Below, in pieces: positions 15,959-25,094 of a stretch of 64,000 bases of DNA (position 1 is its first letter; each line of letters starts with the position of its first letter). The notes below the pieces were generated by a model. The model did no database searches, was not told the origin of the DNA, and saw only the letters and a list, made by a program, of their open reading frames with translations. The stretch is from positions 483,085-547,084 of the forward strand of contig NZ_BNAS01000004.1 in assembly GCF_014653785.1 (NCBI RefSeq). Direction: 5' to 3'. The stretch is from Promicromonospora soli (GTDB lineage: Bacteria; Actinomycetota; Actinomycetes; Actinomycetales; Cellulomonadaceae). A program made the translations under genes and the position numbers.

Positions 15959-16522
15959 TCAGTCGCAGCTGTCGCAGCGACCCGTCGCCGGCAGCTGCAT
16001 GTAGCAGCTCGGGCAGCTCGCCGGAGCCGCGTCGGGTGCGTGCGCGAACGAGGACGTCTGCGTTCCCGAGAACCCGGCCATCAGAACGCGCTTGTACCCG
16101 CCGCCGGCCTGCTGGACGTCGACGAAGCCCTTGTTGAAGAAGGCCGTCACCTCATGTCCTGGCCCGGGCGAGACAGCGACGTACGAGCGCGACGACGGGA
16201 TCCAGATACGGGTCTTGTCCAGCCCCTCGGCGATCTCCCGCATGGCCGCACGCTGGGCCATCGCGATGGGGAGCGCCTCGAGTGCGGCGTCGAAGGAGTC
16301 GAAGTCGTCGCGGTCGGAACCGGCGAGAGCGTCGACGCAGGTCTTGCAGATCTTGAACTTCTGGCGATCGAGCTCGGTCGCGGGCTGGAGCGATGCCAGA
16401 CGATCCGCGGCAATGTGCTGGCAGTCCTTGCCGTGCAGAACCCTGCCGTAAGGAACCCTGTAGAGCAGCTCGAGCGGGATCTCTGCGCCTGCAACAGCAG
16501 GGGTCTCACTGGACGTAGTCAC
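15959..16522 (-). CDS. hypothetical protein with Cys/His metal-binding clusters
   Basis: A 187-residue protein that I do not recognise. It opens at GTG 16522 with no clear Shine-Dalgarno, which may mean a leaderless message. Two possible zinc sites are visible: an N-terminal GKDCQHIAADR ... FKICKTCVD cluster (about residues 33-61) and a C-terminal CPSCYMQLPATGRCDSC ribbon (last 20 residues). The middle (RIWIPSSRSYVAVSPGPGHEV) looks like a compact beta domain. It is separated from the upstream reductase gene by a hairpin, so it is probably transcribed on its own. Confidence 0.6.
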   Translation of the reverse strand: MTTSSETPAVAGAEIPLELLYRVPYGRVLHGKDCQHIAADRLASLQPATELDRQKFKICKTCVDALAGSDRDDFDSFDAALEALPIAMAQRAAMREIAEGLDKTRIWIPSSRSYVAVSPGPGHEVTAFFNKGFVDVQQAGGGYKRVLMAGFSGTQTSSFAHAPDAAPASCPSCYMQLPATGRCDSCD

Positions 16523-16547
16523 CAGTTAAGTATCGCTGCTCGAAGGG

Positions 16548-16590
16548 CCCAGTGGGGACACCAGTTTTCGGGGCGTCCCCAGCGACTGGG
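16548..16590. terminator. hairpin after the reductase gene
   Basis: CCCAGT-GGGGAC pairs with GTCCCC-(4 nt)-ACTGGG around a 15-nt loop, 24 nt past the stop of the minus-strand DHFR-like gene. It likely terminates that transcript and lies in the 5' region of the next gene. Confidence 0.55.
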
Positions 16591-16613
16591 CGAGTCGACG
16601 AGCTTGGACCGAC

Positions 16614-17192
16614 TCAGACGTGCAGCGTGGGCCGGTAGATGAGCTCCTGGGTGCGACCGTCGAGCGTCCGGTGCTCGATCAGCTCGAGGTCGAAGTCGGC
16701 CGCACCCTGGAAGATCGGGTCCTCTCCGGTCTGACCGGTGATCACGGGGAAGAGCGTCACCTGGACGCGGTCGACCAGGCCCGCGGCCATCAGCGCCCGG
16801 TTCATCGACAGGCTGCCGTGCGAGCGCAACGGCACGTCGGACTCCTCCTTGAGCCGGGCGACGACGTCGACGGCGTCCCCGCTCGCGACGGTCGCGTCCG
16901 GCCAGTCGAGCGGCCCTTCCAGCGTGCTCGACACCACCGTTGTAGGCAGGTGCCTCATCCGGGTGACCCACGGGTCGCGCACGTCGGACTCCTCGGTGCT
17001 CTCGGCCAGCATCTGCGCGAACAGCCGATACGTGTTCGCCCCGAAGACCATCCGCTGCTCCTGGTCGTAAAGGGCGAGGCGGTGGTCGAGGAGCTCGGGG
17101 CCCTGCTTGCCCCAGTAGCCGGTCCAGTTGCCGCCGGCGGCACCGAAGCCATCGAGGCTCGTAAAGACGTCGAACGTGTAGGTAGCGGTCAT
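16614..17192 (-). CDS. dihydrofolate reductase family protein (RibD C-terminal type)
   Basis: A 192-residue member of the RibD_C/YwjB-like reductases, which share the fold of dihydrofolate reductase and use NADPH; these are not true folate enzymes. It opens with TYTFDVFTSLDGFGAAGGNW, has MVFGANTYRLFAQM and ends with DGRTQELIYRP. ATG 17192 has GGAGAGCATC before it and fits the family start; an ATG at 17258 would add 22 residues. The MFS gene lies 98 bp upstream in the same direction and may be linked to it. Confidence 0.87.
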   Translation of the reverse strand: MTATYTFDVFTSLDGFGAAGGNWTGYWGKQGPELLDHRLALYDQEQRMVFGANTYRLFAQMLAESTEESDVRDPWVTRMRHLPTTVVSSTLEGPLDWPDATVASGDAVDVVARLKEESDVPLRSHGSLSMNRALMAAGLVDRVQVTLFPVITGQTGEDPIFQGAADFDLELIEHRTLDGRTQELIYRPTLHV

Positions 17193-17290
17193 GATGCTCT
17201 CCTCGAGTGGGGCCGATCCGGTCTGTGAGTTCAGACCGGAAGACACGGCGATACTCATCGCTTCCTCGCCACCGAGGTCGACCTGCCCGC

Positions 17291-18736
17291 CTATGCCCGC
17301 TGGGTAGCCATCGCCCGCTCGCGGCGCCCCGCCGCAACCGTCCCACCCACCGTCAGAACGGCGCACAGCACCAGCACACCGGCGCCCGCCGGCCCGACGA
17401 GGTGGAGGGCCCCGACGAGCGCGCCGCTCCCGGTCTCCATGTGGGGTACCGCGAGCAGCCCGACGGTCCCGAGCAAGGCGATGCCGATCGCCGAGCCCAG
17501 GTGGTTTCCCGTCTCCGCGAGCGCCGCGGCGCGGGCGGCCGCTTCCGGCGGCGCGGCCGACATGAGGCGCTGGGTGCCGAACATGAAGAGCGGCGCGCAC
17601 CCGAACCCCGCGACGGTGTACGCGGCGATCACGGGAACGAGCGGCTGATCGCGGCTCGCCAGGGTGAGCAGCAGCTCGCCGGCGGCAGACACCAGGAGCC
17701 CGCCGGGAATCAGGACGTCGGCCGGGATCCGGCGGTTCAGGAGCCCCGCGACCTGCGTCCCGGCGGCGATGCCCAGCCCCATCGGGGCGAACGCGATCGC
17801 GGCGGCCAGCGGCGTCATCCCGGCGTCGGACTGGAGGTACTGGGTGGCCCAGAAGCCGGTGCCGGCCAGCACCACGGCGGCCAGGGTGAGCGAGCCGATC
17901 GTGCTGGCCACGACCGGGGTCGCCAGAACCCGCAGGTCGATCAGCGGTGCCTCGGCGGTGAGCTGACGCCGGACGAAGCCGGCCCCCGCGAGCAGCGCGC
18001 CTACGCCGGCCGCCACCACGAGCACACCGGGAGCGCCAGCACCCGGGATCGCCGCCTTGATCACCACGAACACGCAGGCGAGTGCCCCGACGAGGAGCCC
18101 GGCTCCGAGCCCGTCCACGCGCTGGGCGGCGGCGGGGTCGACGTGCTCGGGCAGCCACCGCGGACCGAGCACCAGCACCGCGAGGCCCACTGGCACGGCG
18201 ATCAGGAAGACCGAGCCCCACCACCACTGGTGCAGCATCACGCCGCCGATCACGGGTCCGAAGGAGGCGAACACGAACTGGGTGGCTGCCCACGCCCCGA
18301 TGGCCTGGCCGCGCCGCTTCTCGTCCGGGAAGAGCTCGGAGATGAGCGCGAGCGTCGACGGCATCAGGGTCGCGCCCGCGACGGCCTGCAGCACCCGCGC
18401 CAGGATCAAGACCTCGGTGCTGGGCGCGAACGCCGCCAGGAGGGAGGCCAGCAGGAACCCGGCGGACCCGAGGAGGAGCAGGCGGCGGCGTCCGACGCGG
18501 TCGCCGACCGCGCCCGCCACGATGGCGAGCACGCCCACCACGAGGCCGTAGACGTCACTGATCCACAGCTGCTCTGCCGGGCCGACGTCCAGGTCGACCG
18601 TGAGCTCGGGCAGCGCAAGGAACAGGACGTTGATGTCGACGGCGACGACCGCGGTCGGCAGTAGGAGCAGGATCATCCCCCGCCACGCGCGGGCGACGGG
18701 ATCTTGCGGCTGGGCGGTTCTCACGAGTTGTCTCAT
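17291..18736 (-). CDS. MFS exporter, DHA2 (14-TM) family
   Basis: A 481-residue transporter resembling SmvA/QacA exporters. It opens LLLLPTAVVAVDINVLFLALP, has the motif A loop GAVGDRVGRRRLLLL, and the proline-containing GATLMPSTLALISELFPDEKRR typical of this group. About 14 hydrophobic segments are visible. Likely substrates are lipophilic cations or drugs, but this is family knowledge only. It is divergent from the YCII/sigma pair across a 139-bp gap in which I see no clear operator. Confidence 0.87.
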   Translation of the reverse strand: MRQLVRTAQPQDPVARAWRGMILLLLPTAVVAVDINVLFLALPELTVDLDVGPAEQLWISDVYGLVVGVLAIVAGAVGDRVGRRRLLLLGSAGFLLASLLAAFAPSTEVLILARVLQAVAGATLMPSTLALISELFPDEKRRGQAIGAWAATQFVFASFGPVIGGVMLHQWWWGSVFLIAVPVGLAVLVLGPRWLPEHVDPAAAQRVDGLGAGLLVGALACVFVVIKAAIPGAGAPGVLVVAAGVGALLAGAGFVRRQLTAEAPLIDLRVLATPVVASTIGSLTLAAVVLAGTGFWATQYLQSDAGMTPLAAAIAFAPMGLGIAAGTQVAGLLNRRIPADVLIPGGLLVSAAGELLLTLASRDQPLVPVIAAYTVAGFGCAPLFMFGTQRLMSAAPPEAAARAAALAETGNHLGSAIGIALLGTVGLLAVPHMETGSGALVGALHLVGPAGAGVLVLCAVLTVGGTVAAGRRERAMATQRA

Positions 18737-18875
18737 GCCCGTTGGTCGTCACGGGTGGCCGGTTCTCGACAGGACCGGCGAAGATTCTTCTGGTCGGCTG
18801 TCGTATCCAGCGCGCCCGTGTCGACCAAGGTACGACGACGGCAGAGCGCCGCCGGATCCGAACCCAGGAGGAACC

Positions 18876-19244
18876 ATGAAGTACCTGATCCTGATGCAGG
18901 TCGACCCCACCGTCATCGAGCAGCTCACGCCCGAGCAGGGCAAGCAGATCGAGGAGGGCCACGCCGCGTTCATGGCGCACACCAAGGAGCGCGGTGAGTT
19001 CATCGGCACGCAGGCGCTGGCCGACCCGAGCCAGTCGAAAGTAGTGCGGTCCGTGGCCGGGACCCCGCTGACGAGCGACGGTCCGTTCGCCGAGGCCAAG
19101 GAGTACCTCGGCGGCTTCTATCTGCTGGACGTCGAGGACGAGGCCCGCGCACTGGAGCTCGCCCGCATGATCCCGGACAGCACCGTGGACGGGCTGGCCC
19201 TGGAGGTGCGTCCGGTGATGTTCAGCGACTTCGGGGACCTGTGA
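18876..19244 (+). CDS. YCII/DGPF-domain protein paired with ECF sigma factor
   Basis: A 122-residue dimeric alpha/beta barrel protein of the YCII family. It has the DGPF motif in TSDGPFAEAKEYLGGFYLLD and the family opening MKYLILMQVDP. AGGAGG lies just before ATG 18876. Its stop overlaps the GTG start of the sigma factor (GTGA), so the two are translated together. DGPF proteins are the standard neighbours of ECF42 sigma factors; whether they bind, modify or sense for the sigma factor is not settled in the family. Confidence 0.92.
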   Translation: MKYLILMQVDPTVIEQLTPEQGKQIEEGHAAFMAHTKERGEFIGTQALADPSQSKVVRSVAGTPLTSDGPFAEAKEYLGGFYLLDVEDEARALELARMIPDSTVDGLALEVRPVMFSDFGDL

Positions 19245-20491
19245 CACCTGTGCCCTCCGAGGGCGAGGACCTGCTGCGCGACCTGGCGCCGCAGGTCCTC
19301 GCCCGGCTCGTGCGCTCGTACGGCACGGGCCAGTTCGACGTCTGCGAGGACGCGGTCCAGGATGCGCTCCTCGCGGCGTACCGCCAGTGGCCGGCCGATC
19401 CGCCGTCGGACCCCCTTGCCTGGCTCGTCACCGCTGCCCGACGGCGGTACGTGGACCGCATCCGGTCAGACAGCCGACGCCGGGAGCGGGAGGCCCGTGA
19501 TGCTCTCCTGAACGAACCGCTGACCGAGCCCCTGGCCGGCGCGGACGCCGGCCACTCCCCCGCCGACGACAGCCTGCTCCTGCTGCAGCTCTGCTGCCAT
19601 CCGGCACTGCCCAGGCCGGCGCAGGTCGCGCTCACCCTGCGCGCCGTGGCCGGGCTGACGACGGCGCAGATCGCGAACGTCCACCAGCTCCCCGAGGCGA
19701 CGGTCGCGCAGCGCATCACGCGCGCCAAGCGGCGTCTGGCCGAGCTCGGCGGAGACCTGCCACGGCCCAGGGACGCGGCCGAGCGGCTCGGTCCCGTGCT
19801 CGACGTGCTCTACGCGATGCAGACCGAGGCCCATCACACGACGTCGGGCGCGCCGGCCCGCGACACGGACCTCGCGGCCGAGGCCGTCCACCTCGCGCGG
19901 CTCCTGCACCAGGCACTGCCCGACGATCCCGAGGTGGCGGGCCTGCTGGCGCTCATGCTGCTCACCGAGTCGCGAGGGCCGGCGCGCCAGGCCGCCGACG
20001 GCTCGCTGATCCCCCTGGACGAGCAGGACCGGACGCGCTGGGACCAGCTCCTCGCGCGCGAGGGGATCGCCCTGGTCGAGGCCACCGCGCCCGGCGCCGC
20101 GCCAGGCCCGTACCTGCTGCAGGCCTGCATCGCCGCCCTGCACGCCGAGGCGCCCGACACCGGTTCGACGGACTGGACCGAGATCCTCGCGCTCTACGAC
20201 GTCCTGCAGATCGTGACTGGACGCGGCAACCCGACGATCGCCCTGAACCGGATAGTCGCCGAGGCTCAGGTGCACGGCGACGGCTCCGCGCTCGACTCCC
20301 TGAACCTGCTCGAGCGGGCGCACCCCGGGCTCCCCCGGCTCGATGCGGTCCGCGCGCACCTGCTGGAGCGCCAGGGCCGGAGCATCGAGGCGGCCGACGC
20401 CTACCGCCGAGCCGTGCGCGCGACGCGCAACCTCGCCGAGCAGCAGTACCTCCAGCGCCGTCTGCGGACCATCACCCGACCGAACGCATAG
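19241..20491 (+). CDS. ECF42-type RNA polymerase sigma factor with C-terminal extension
   Basis: A 416-residue sigma factor, much longer than a plain ECF sigma of about 190. Region 2 covers roughly residues 15-85 (CEDAVQDALLAAYRQWPADP) and region 4 about 120-175 (LTLRAVAGLTTAQIANVHQL PEATVAQRITRAKRRL in two helices). After that comes a helical extension with TPR-like repeats (AVRAHLLERQGRSIEAADAY, RAVRATRNLAEQQYLQRRL). No anti-sigma gene is nearby. ECF42 proteins use this extension in place of an anti-sigma factor, together with the DGPF partner encoded just upstream. The target promoters are probably its own operon. Confidence 0.92.
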   Translation: MTPVPSEGEDLLRDLAPQVLARLVRSYGTGQFDVCEDAVQDALLAAYRQWPADPPSDPLAWLVTAARRRYVDRIRSDSRRREREARDALLNEPLTEPLAGADAGHSPADDSLLLLQLCCHPALPRPAQVALTLRAVAGLTTAQIANVHQLPEATVAQRITRAKRRLAELGGDLPRPRDAAERLGPVLDVLYAMQTEAHHTTSGAPARDTDLAAEAVHLARLLHQALPDDPEVAGLLALMLLTESRGPARQAADGSLIPLDEQDRTRWDQLLAREGIALVEATAPGAAPGPYLLQACIAALHAEAPDTGSTDWTEILALYDVLQIVTGRGNPTIALNRIVAEAQVHGDGSALDSLNLLERAHPGLPRLDAVRAHLLERQGRSIEAADAYRRAVRATRNLAEQQYLQRRLRTITRPNA

Positions 20492-20562
20492 CCGAGGCCA
20501 GGGGCGAGCTGTGGGACGGCATCGGCTACCACGACCGGAGGCCGACGCCGCCCACCTCGCTC

Positions 20563-23127
20563 TCAGCGGCGGTACGAGGCCAGATGCCAGACCCGGATCG
20601 CCTCGAGCCTGCCGGTGCCTCCCTCGGCGAACAGCTCGACGCCGTCGCTGCCCGGGTCGGGGAAGACCTGGTCGGTGAGAACGACCTCGCCGTCGGCGCC
20701 GAAGACCTCCACCGAGGACCAGTCGAGCAGGACCTTCACCCGCACCTTGCCGTCCTGGGCAGGCAGCGGGGCCCGGTGGACGCCGGGGAACCCGGGGTTG
20801 AACCCGACCTCGCCCGAGCGGGTGCGGTCCACGTACAGCTCCTGGGTCAGGGCGTCGTAGCCGATCACCGTCTCCTGGCCTGGGCCGGTGGCCACCTTGA
20901 GGCCGAACCGGTCCGCCTCGGCCAGCGAGAAGGTCGCGTCGATCTCTAGCGCCTTGCCGTCCGCTCGACCGTCCGCGAAGGGGATCGACCCTTCACGAAT
21001 GGTGACGTCTCGGGCCGCGACCGCCTCGCCGTCGCGAAGGGATCGCAGCGACGTGACCGGCTGCTGGGTGAGCCGCGCCTCGCCGTCGATGGTCTTCAGA
21101 GCCAGCTCGTGAGGGACGGTCATGGCTCCGCGCCATGGGGTGGTCGGCGTGCCGCCGGCGTACTGCCAGCTGCTCATCCAGCCGATCATGTACCGCTCAC
21201 CGGTGGGGACGTTGTCCCAGGAGACCCCGGCGTAGTTGTCCGCACCGAAGTCGACCCAGTCAGCACGCTCCACCACTGACCGCGCGGGTGCGTCCGAGAA
21301 GGTGAAGTGGTCGGCCAGGAGGTGGCCCCAGCCACCGCTGTTGGCGTCGATCACCTTCACCTGGGCCTGCTGGCCCTGGTAGCGGCGCAGGTCGAAGGAG
21401 GCCCAGTCCAGCCGCTCGCTGTTGGTTCCGGTCTCGCTGTCCACGATCTCGCCGTCCACGACCAGGTTCACCGTGGTCTCGTTGGAAGCGGGCTGCGCCG
21501 GGGTGTCGGAGAGCATCACCGAGTCGAGGTTGAGGTGTCCCCAGCCGCCGGTGTTCTGGTCGACCACCTCGAGCTGTGCGGTCTGCCCGCGGAGCTCGGA
21601 GACGTCCCACGAGGACCAGGCGAGCCGTTCGCCGTCGTTGCCGGTCGCCGTGCGCAGCACCTCTCCGTCGACCAGGAGGTTCACCGCCGTGGGGTTGGCC
21701 CCCGAGATCGGGTGGTGGCCGCCACCGATGAGGAAGTTGATGTAGTCGTTGGTGATCTCGAACTCGGAGGACGTCAGGGTGCCCACCGAGCCGTCCTGGT
21801 TGACGAACGTGTTGACCAGGCCGTCGCCCTCGAAGCCGGTGACCTCCTGCTGGCCGGGAAGGGTGCCGGTCGCAGGCGCGGTGCCGAACGCCTCACCGGT
21901 GGCGGTCCAGCCATCGCCGTAGCTGCCGCCCTCGAAGTCGGCGATCATCGTCGCCGGAACCGGGACGGGTGGGTCCACCACCGAGCCGGCCGTGTGCGGG
22001 TGGTTGCCCCCACCGATGAGGAAGTTCAGGTAGTCCTCCTCCACGGTGAACGCCGGGGACGTCAGCGCGCCGGTGCTCCCGTCATAGCCATGGAAGCTGT
22101 TGACCAGCCGCTCACCCCGGTAGCCGCTCACCCCACCCTGATCGGTGCCGGCCGCGGCCCCGGGGACCGGACCGGTGCCGAAGGCTGTGCCTGTCGCTGT
22201 CCAGTTCTCGAAGGTCTCGCTCTCGAAGTCCTCGACGACGGCGAGCTCGGCAGGTGGCTCATAGGACCCGTCGTCGTCGGGGGTGAACGTCGTGCCGTCG
22301 AACTCGCCGACGAAGTACTGCGTGCCCGAGCCGCCGTAGAGGTGCCCTGGGTTGAGGCTGACGACCAGGACCCACTTCTGCTTGCGCGGGTTGCCGTCTA
22401 CCGGGAGCTGGAACAGGTCGGGGCACTCCCAGACGCCGCCGACGGCGCCCTGTGGCCCGAAGTCGCTCAGGTGGGTCCAGGTCTTGAGGTCCTTGGAGGA
22501 GTAGAAGGCGACCTTCCGGTCGTTGGCCTTCACGACCGTCATCAGCCAGTTCTTGGTGGGCTCGTGCCACTGCACCTTCGGGTCGCGGAAGTCGTCATTG
22601 GCGATGTCGAGGACAGGGTTGCCCTCGTACTTGGTCCAGGTGCGGCCGCGGTCCAGGCTGTAGGCCAGCGACTGGTCCTGGCCTGGCCGGCCCTTCAGGG
22701 CGCTGGTGTAGATCGCGACCATCGCCGGATCGTCCTTGGAGCCGAAGCCCGTGGTGTTGCCGTAGTCGATGACCGCCGAGCCGGAGAACACCATCTCCTT
22801 GTCGTCGTGCGAGAGAGCGAGCGGGAGCTCTTTCCAGTGCACGAGGTCGGTGCTCACCGCGTGCCCCCAGGACATGTTTCCCCAGGAGTTGCCGTCCGGG
22901 TTGTGCTGGTAGAAGAGGTGGTACTCGCCCTTGTAGTAGACGAGCCCGTTCGGGTCGTTCATCCAGTTCTTGGCCGGCGTGTAGTGGAACTGCGGACGGA
23001 AGTCCTCCGTCAGGACTCCTCCGTCGCCGGTGACGTCCTCGACGGAGGACGCGGGCGATACCCCGACGACTGCGGTCAGGGCGGCCACAGCGACCGTGGC
23101 CAACATGGTGGACAGTCCGGATCTCAT
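20563..23127 (-). CDS. secreted GH32 levanase/fructan beta-fructosidase
   Basis: An 854-residue exported glycosidase with a signal peptide (to about residue 28) and AGGAG before ATG 23127. The GH32 site is complete: nucleophile Asp58 (WMNDPNG), Asp182 (FRDPKVQW) and acid/base Glu234 (WECPDLFQ). The five-blade propeller is interrupted by about 310 residues (299-612) of beta modules, where one whole module appears inserted inside another. The C-terminal beta-sandwich (LLDWSSVEVFGADGEVVLTD) is the usual GH32 module. It probably cleaves levan or inulin outside the cell, feeding the ABC transporter genes of the same operon. Confidence 0.93.
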   Translation of the reverse strand: MRSGLSTMLATVAVAALTAVVGVSPASSVEDVTGDGGVLTEDFRPQFHYTPAKNWMNDPNGLVYYKGEYHLFYQHNPDGNSWGNMSWGHAVSTDLVHWKELPLALSHDDKEMVFSGSAVIDYGNTTGFGSKDDPAMVAIYTSALKGRPGQDQSLAYSLDRGRTWTKYEGNPVLDIANDDFRDPKVQWHEPTKNWLMTVVKANDRKVAFYSSKDLKTWTHLSDFGPQGAVGGVWECPDLFQLPVDGNPRKQKWVLVVSLNPGHLYGGSGTQYFVGEFDGTTFTPDDDGSYEPPAELAVVEDFESETFENWTATGTAFGTGPVPGAAAGTDQGGVSGYRGERLVNSFHGYDGSTGALTSPAFTVEEDYLNFLIGGGNHPHTAGSVVDPPVPVPATMIADFEGGSYGDGWTATGEAFGTAPATGTLPGQQEVTGFEGDGLVNTFVNQDGSVGTLTSSEFEITNDYINFLIGGGHHPISGANPTAVNLLVDGEVLRTATGNDGERLAWSSWDVSELRGQTAQLEVVDQNTGGWGHLNLDSVMLSDTPAQPASNETTVNLVVDGEIVDSETGTNSERLDWASFDLRRYQGQQAQVKVIDANSGGWGHLLADHFTFSDAPARSVVERADWVDFGADNYAGVSWDNVPTGERYMIGWMSSWQYAGGTPTTPWRGAMTVPHELALKTIDGEARLTQQPVTSLRSLRDGEAVAARDVTIREGSIPFADGRADGKALEIDATFSLAEADRFGLKVATGPGQETVIGYDALTQELYVDRTRSGEVGFNPGFPGVHRAPLPAQDGKVRVKVLLDWSSVEVFGADGEVVLTDQVFPDPGSDGVELFAEGGTGRLEAIRVWHLASYRR

Positions 23128-23151
23128 GGTTCTCCTCCGCGTGTAAGTAGG

Positions 23152-24120
23152 TCAGTCCTTGCCCGTGCGTGCCCGAGCCCGGTCGACGACGAGCCGACCG
23201 TCCGCCCAGCGCACCGGCATCGGGTCGCTGACGCTGCCGACGAACGACCCGTCCGGCGCGTCATGGTGGAACGCGAGCAGCACCCACTGCCCGGCGTGGT
23301 CGCGCACCAGGCGGCCGCTGTAGAGCGAGGAGTCCGTGAGCTGCTGCGCGGCGGCGACGTCGTAGGGGCCGAGCAGGGAGACGGCAGGCGCAGCCCACAC
23401 GCCGCCGGTCGTGCCGACCTTCCGGGCCGCAGACATGTCGGACGCGAGGCACGAGAAGAGCAGCACCGGGATGCCGTCGACCTCTTCCACCTGGGTCACC
23501 TCGAGCTGGCCGAAGCCCTGCCCGGGCTCCGTGACAGGCGGGCGCTGCTCCCACGTCCGCAGGTCGGGCGACCACGCGTGCCCGACGACGCCCCGGTCGT
23601 CCGCCGGACCGGTGCGGCCGCGCGCCGTGATGAGCATGTGCCAGCCGTCCCCGCCCGGATCGGCGAAGACCCACGGGTCGCGGAACGCCTCGTCGTGCCA
23701 CTGTCCGTCTGCGAGTGTCTCGTACCAGCGGCCGTCGGCGGCGAGCACTGGGTTCTCCGGGGCCTTGTGCCAGGTCATCAGGTCCGACGACGTCGCGTAG
23801 CCGATGCGCTGCACGTTCCCCTCCGGCGTCAGGGTCGAGCCCGTGTAGAACAGGAACCACGTGCCGTCGGGGTGACGCACTACGGAGCCAGTCCATGTGG
23901 CCAGGTCGTCCCACCCACCGACATCGGAGCGGACGAGTGCGTCCTCGACACGCGTCCACGTCACGAGGTCCTCGGAGACCGCGTGCCCGATCGATGCGCG
24001 GTAGTGCCGCGCGTCTGGCTCGTGCAGCGCACGCGAGGCGTAGAGGAAGAACAGGTGGTGCTGCTCGCCGTCGTCGGCGAACCAGAAGTCCCATACCCAG
24101 GAGTCGGGCAGAGTAAACAT
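23152..24120 (-). CDS. GH32-like beta-fructosidase without signal peptide
   Basis: A 322-residue protein of the GH32/GH68 clan (five-blade beta-propeller). Candidate catalytic residues are Asp11 (VWDFWFAD), Asp148 (FRDPWVF) and Glu207 (GQLEVTQ). It has no signal peptide and lacks the C-terminal beta-sandwich of most GH32 enzymes, so it is unusually short. It probably splits imported fructo-oligosaccharides in the cytoplasm. It lies 24 bp before the levanase and 35 bp after the permease in the same operon. Confidence 0.85.
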   Translation of the reverse strand: MFTLPDSWVWDFWFADDGEQHHLFFLYASRALHEPDARHYRASIGHAVSEDLVTWTRVEDALVRSDVGGWDDLATWTGSVVRHPDGTWFLFYTGSTLTPEGNVQRIGYATSSDLMTWHKAPENPVLAADGRWYETLADGQWHDEAFRDPWVFADPGGDGWHMLITARGRTGPADDRGVVGHAWSPDLRTWEQRPPVTEPGQGFGQLEVTQVEEVDGIPVLLFSCLASDMSAARKVGTTGGVWAAPAVSLLGPYDVAAAQQLTDSSLYSGRLVRDHAGQWVLLAFHHDAPDGSFVGSVSDPMPVRWADGRLVVDRARARTGKD

Positions 24121-24155
24121 GTGAGCCTTTCAGGAGGTGTGACGGGTCGGGCTTG

Positions 24156-25091
24156 CTAGCCCTTGACCCCGCTCGCGGCGACGCTCGAGACGAACGCCCG
24201 CTGGAAGGACAGGAAGACGATGAGGACGGGCAGAGTGATGAGCGACGTGTACGCCATGACCTCGCCCCAGGCGGTGTTGAGCTGGAAGAAGTACTGCATG
24301 CCCACCATCACGGGGCGGAGCTCCTCCTGCTGGACCACCATCAGCGGCCAGAGGTACTGGTTCCACGCGGGCAGGAACGTCAGGATCGCCACCGTCGCGA
24401 AGGCCGGGCCGGCGAGCGGGACGATGATCCGGCGGTAGATCGTGAACCAGCCGGCGCCGTCGATGCGGGCCGCCTCGTCGAGCGACTTCGGGATCGTGGA
24501 GAAGTACTGCGTGAACAGGAAGATCGAGAAGGCGTTCGCGATGAACGGCACGATCTGCACGTGGTAGCTGTTCAGCCAGCCGAAGTCGTACTTCAGGATG
24601 CCGCCCTCCATGACGAGGGTCGGCAGCTTGGAGACCCAGTACACCATCGGGACGGCGATCGTCTCGAAGGGCACGATGAGGGTCGCGATGACGATTGCCA
24701 GCACGACCGAGCGGCCCTTCCAGCGCATGCGCGACAGCGCGAACCCGGCCATCGAGTTGACGACCAGGCCCAGCCCCACCGTCAGCACCGTCACCAGCAC
24801 GGAGTTGACGAGGAACTGCCCGACCGGCACCCGGTCGAACACGCCGAAGTAGTTGTCCAGGCTGATGTCGCCGACCGGCAGGAACGCGCGCGGGGAGCCC
24901 ACGTCCCCGAGGATCTGCGCGTCCGGTTTGAGGGACGACACGAACATGAACACGAGCGGGAACAGGAAGACGACGGCGAGCGCGCTCATCGCGACGTAGG
25001 ACCAGACCTTGCGACGGCGGCGCAAGACGTGCTCGCCGGGGTCGGCCGCGGTCCGGGAAGCGGGCCGGGACGTGAGGGATGCTGTGGCCAT
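24156..25091 (-). CDS. sugar ABC transporter permease (MalG type)
   Basis: A 311-residue inner-membrane permease with about six hydrophobic segments and the EAA loop EAARIDGAGWFTIYRRIIVPLAGPA split over its middle, which contacts the ATPase. AAAGGA precedes ATG 25091. It follows the first permease by 3 bp, so the two form the membrane channel of one importer. Its likely cargo is fructo-oligosaccharide, judged from the two GH32 genes downstream. Confidence 0.9.
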   Translation of the reverse strand: MATASLTSRPASRTAADPGEHVLRRRRKVWSYVAMSALAVVFLFPLVFMFVSSLKPDAQILGDVGSPRAFLPVGDISLDNYFGVFDRVPVGQFLVNSVLVTVLTVGLGLVVNSMAGFALSRMRWKGRSVVLAIVIATLIVPFETIAVPMVYWVSKLPTLVMEGGILKYDFGWLNSYHVQIVPFIANAFSIFLFTQYFSTIPKSLDEAARIDGAGWFTIYRRIIVPLAGPAFATVAILTFLPAWNQYLWPLMVVQQEELRPVMVGMQYFFQLNTAWGEVMAYTSLITLPVLIVFLSFQRAFVSSVAASGVKG

Positions 25092-25094
25092 GGC

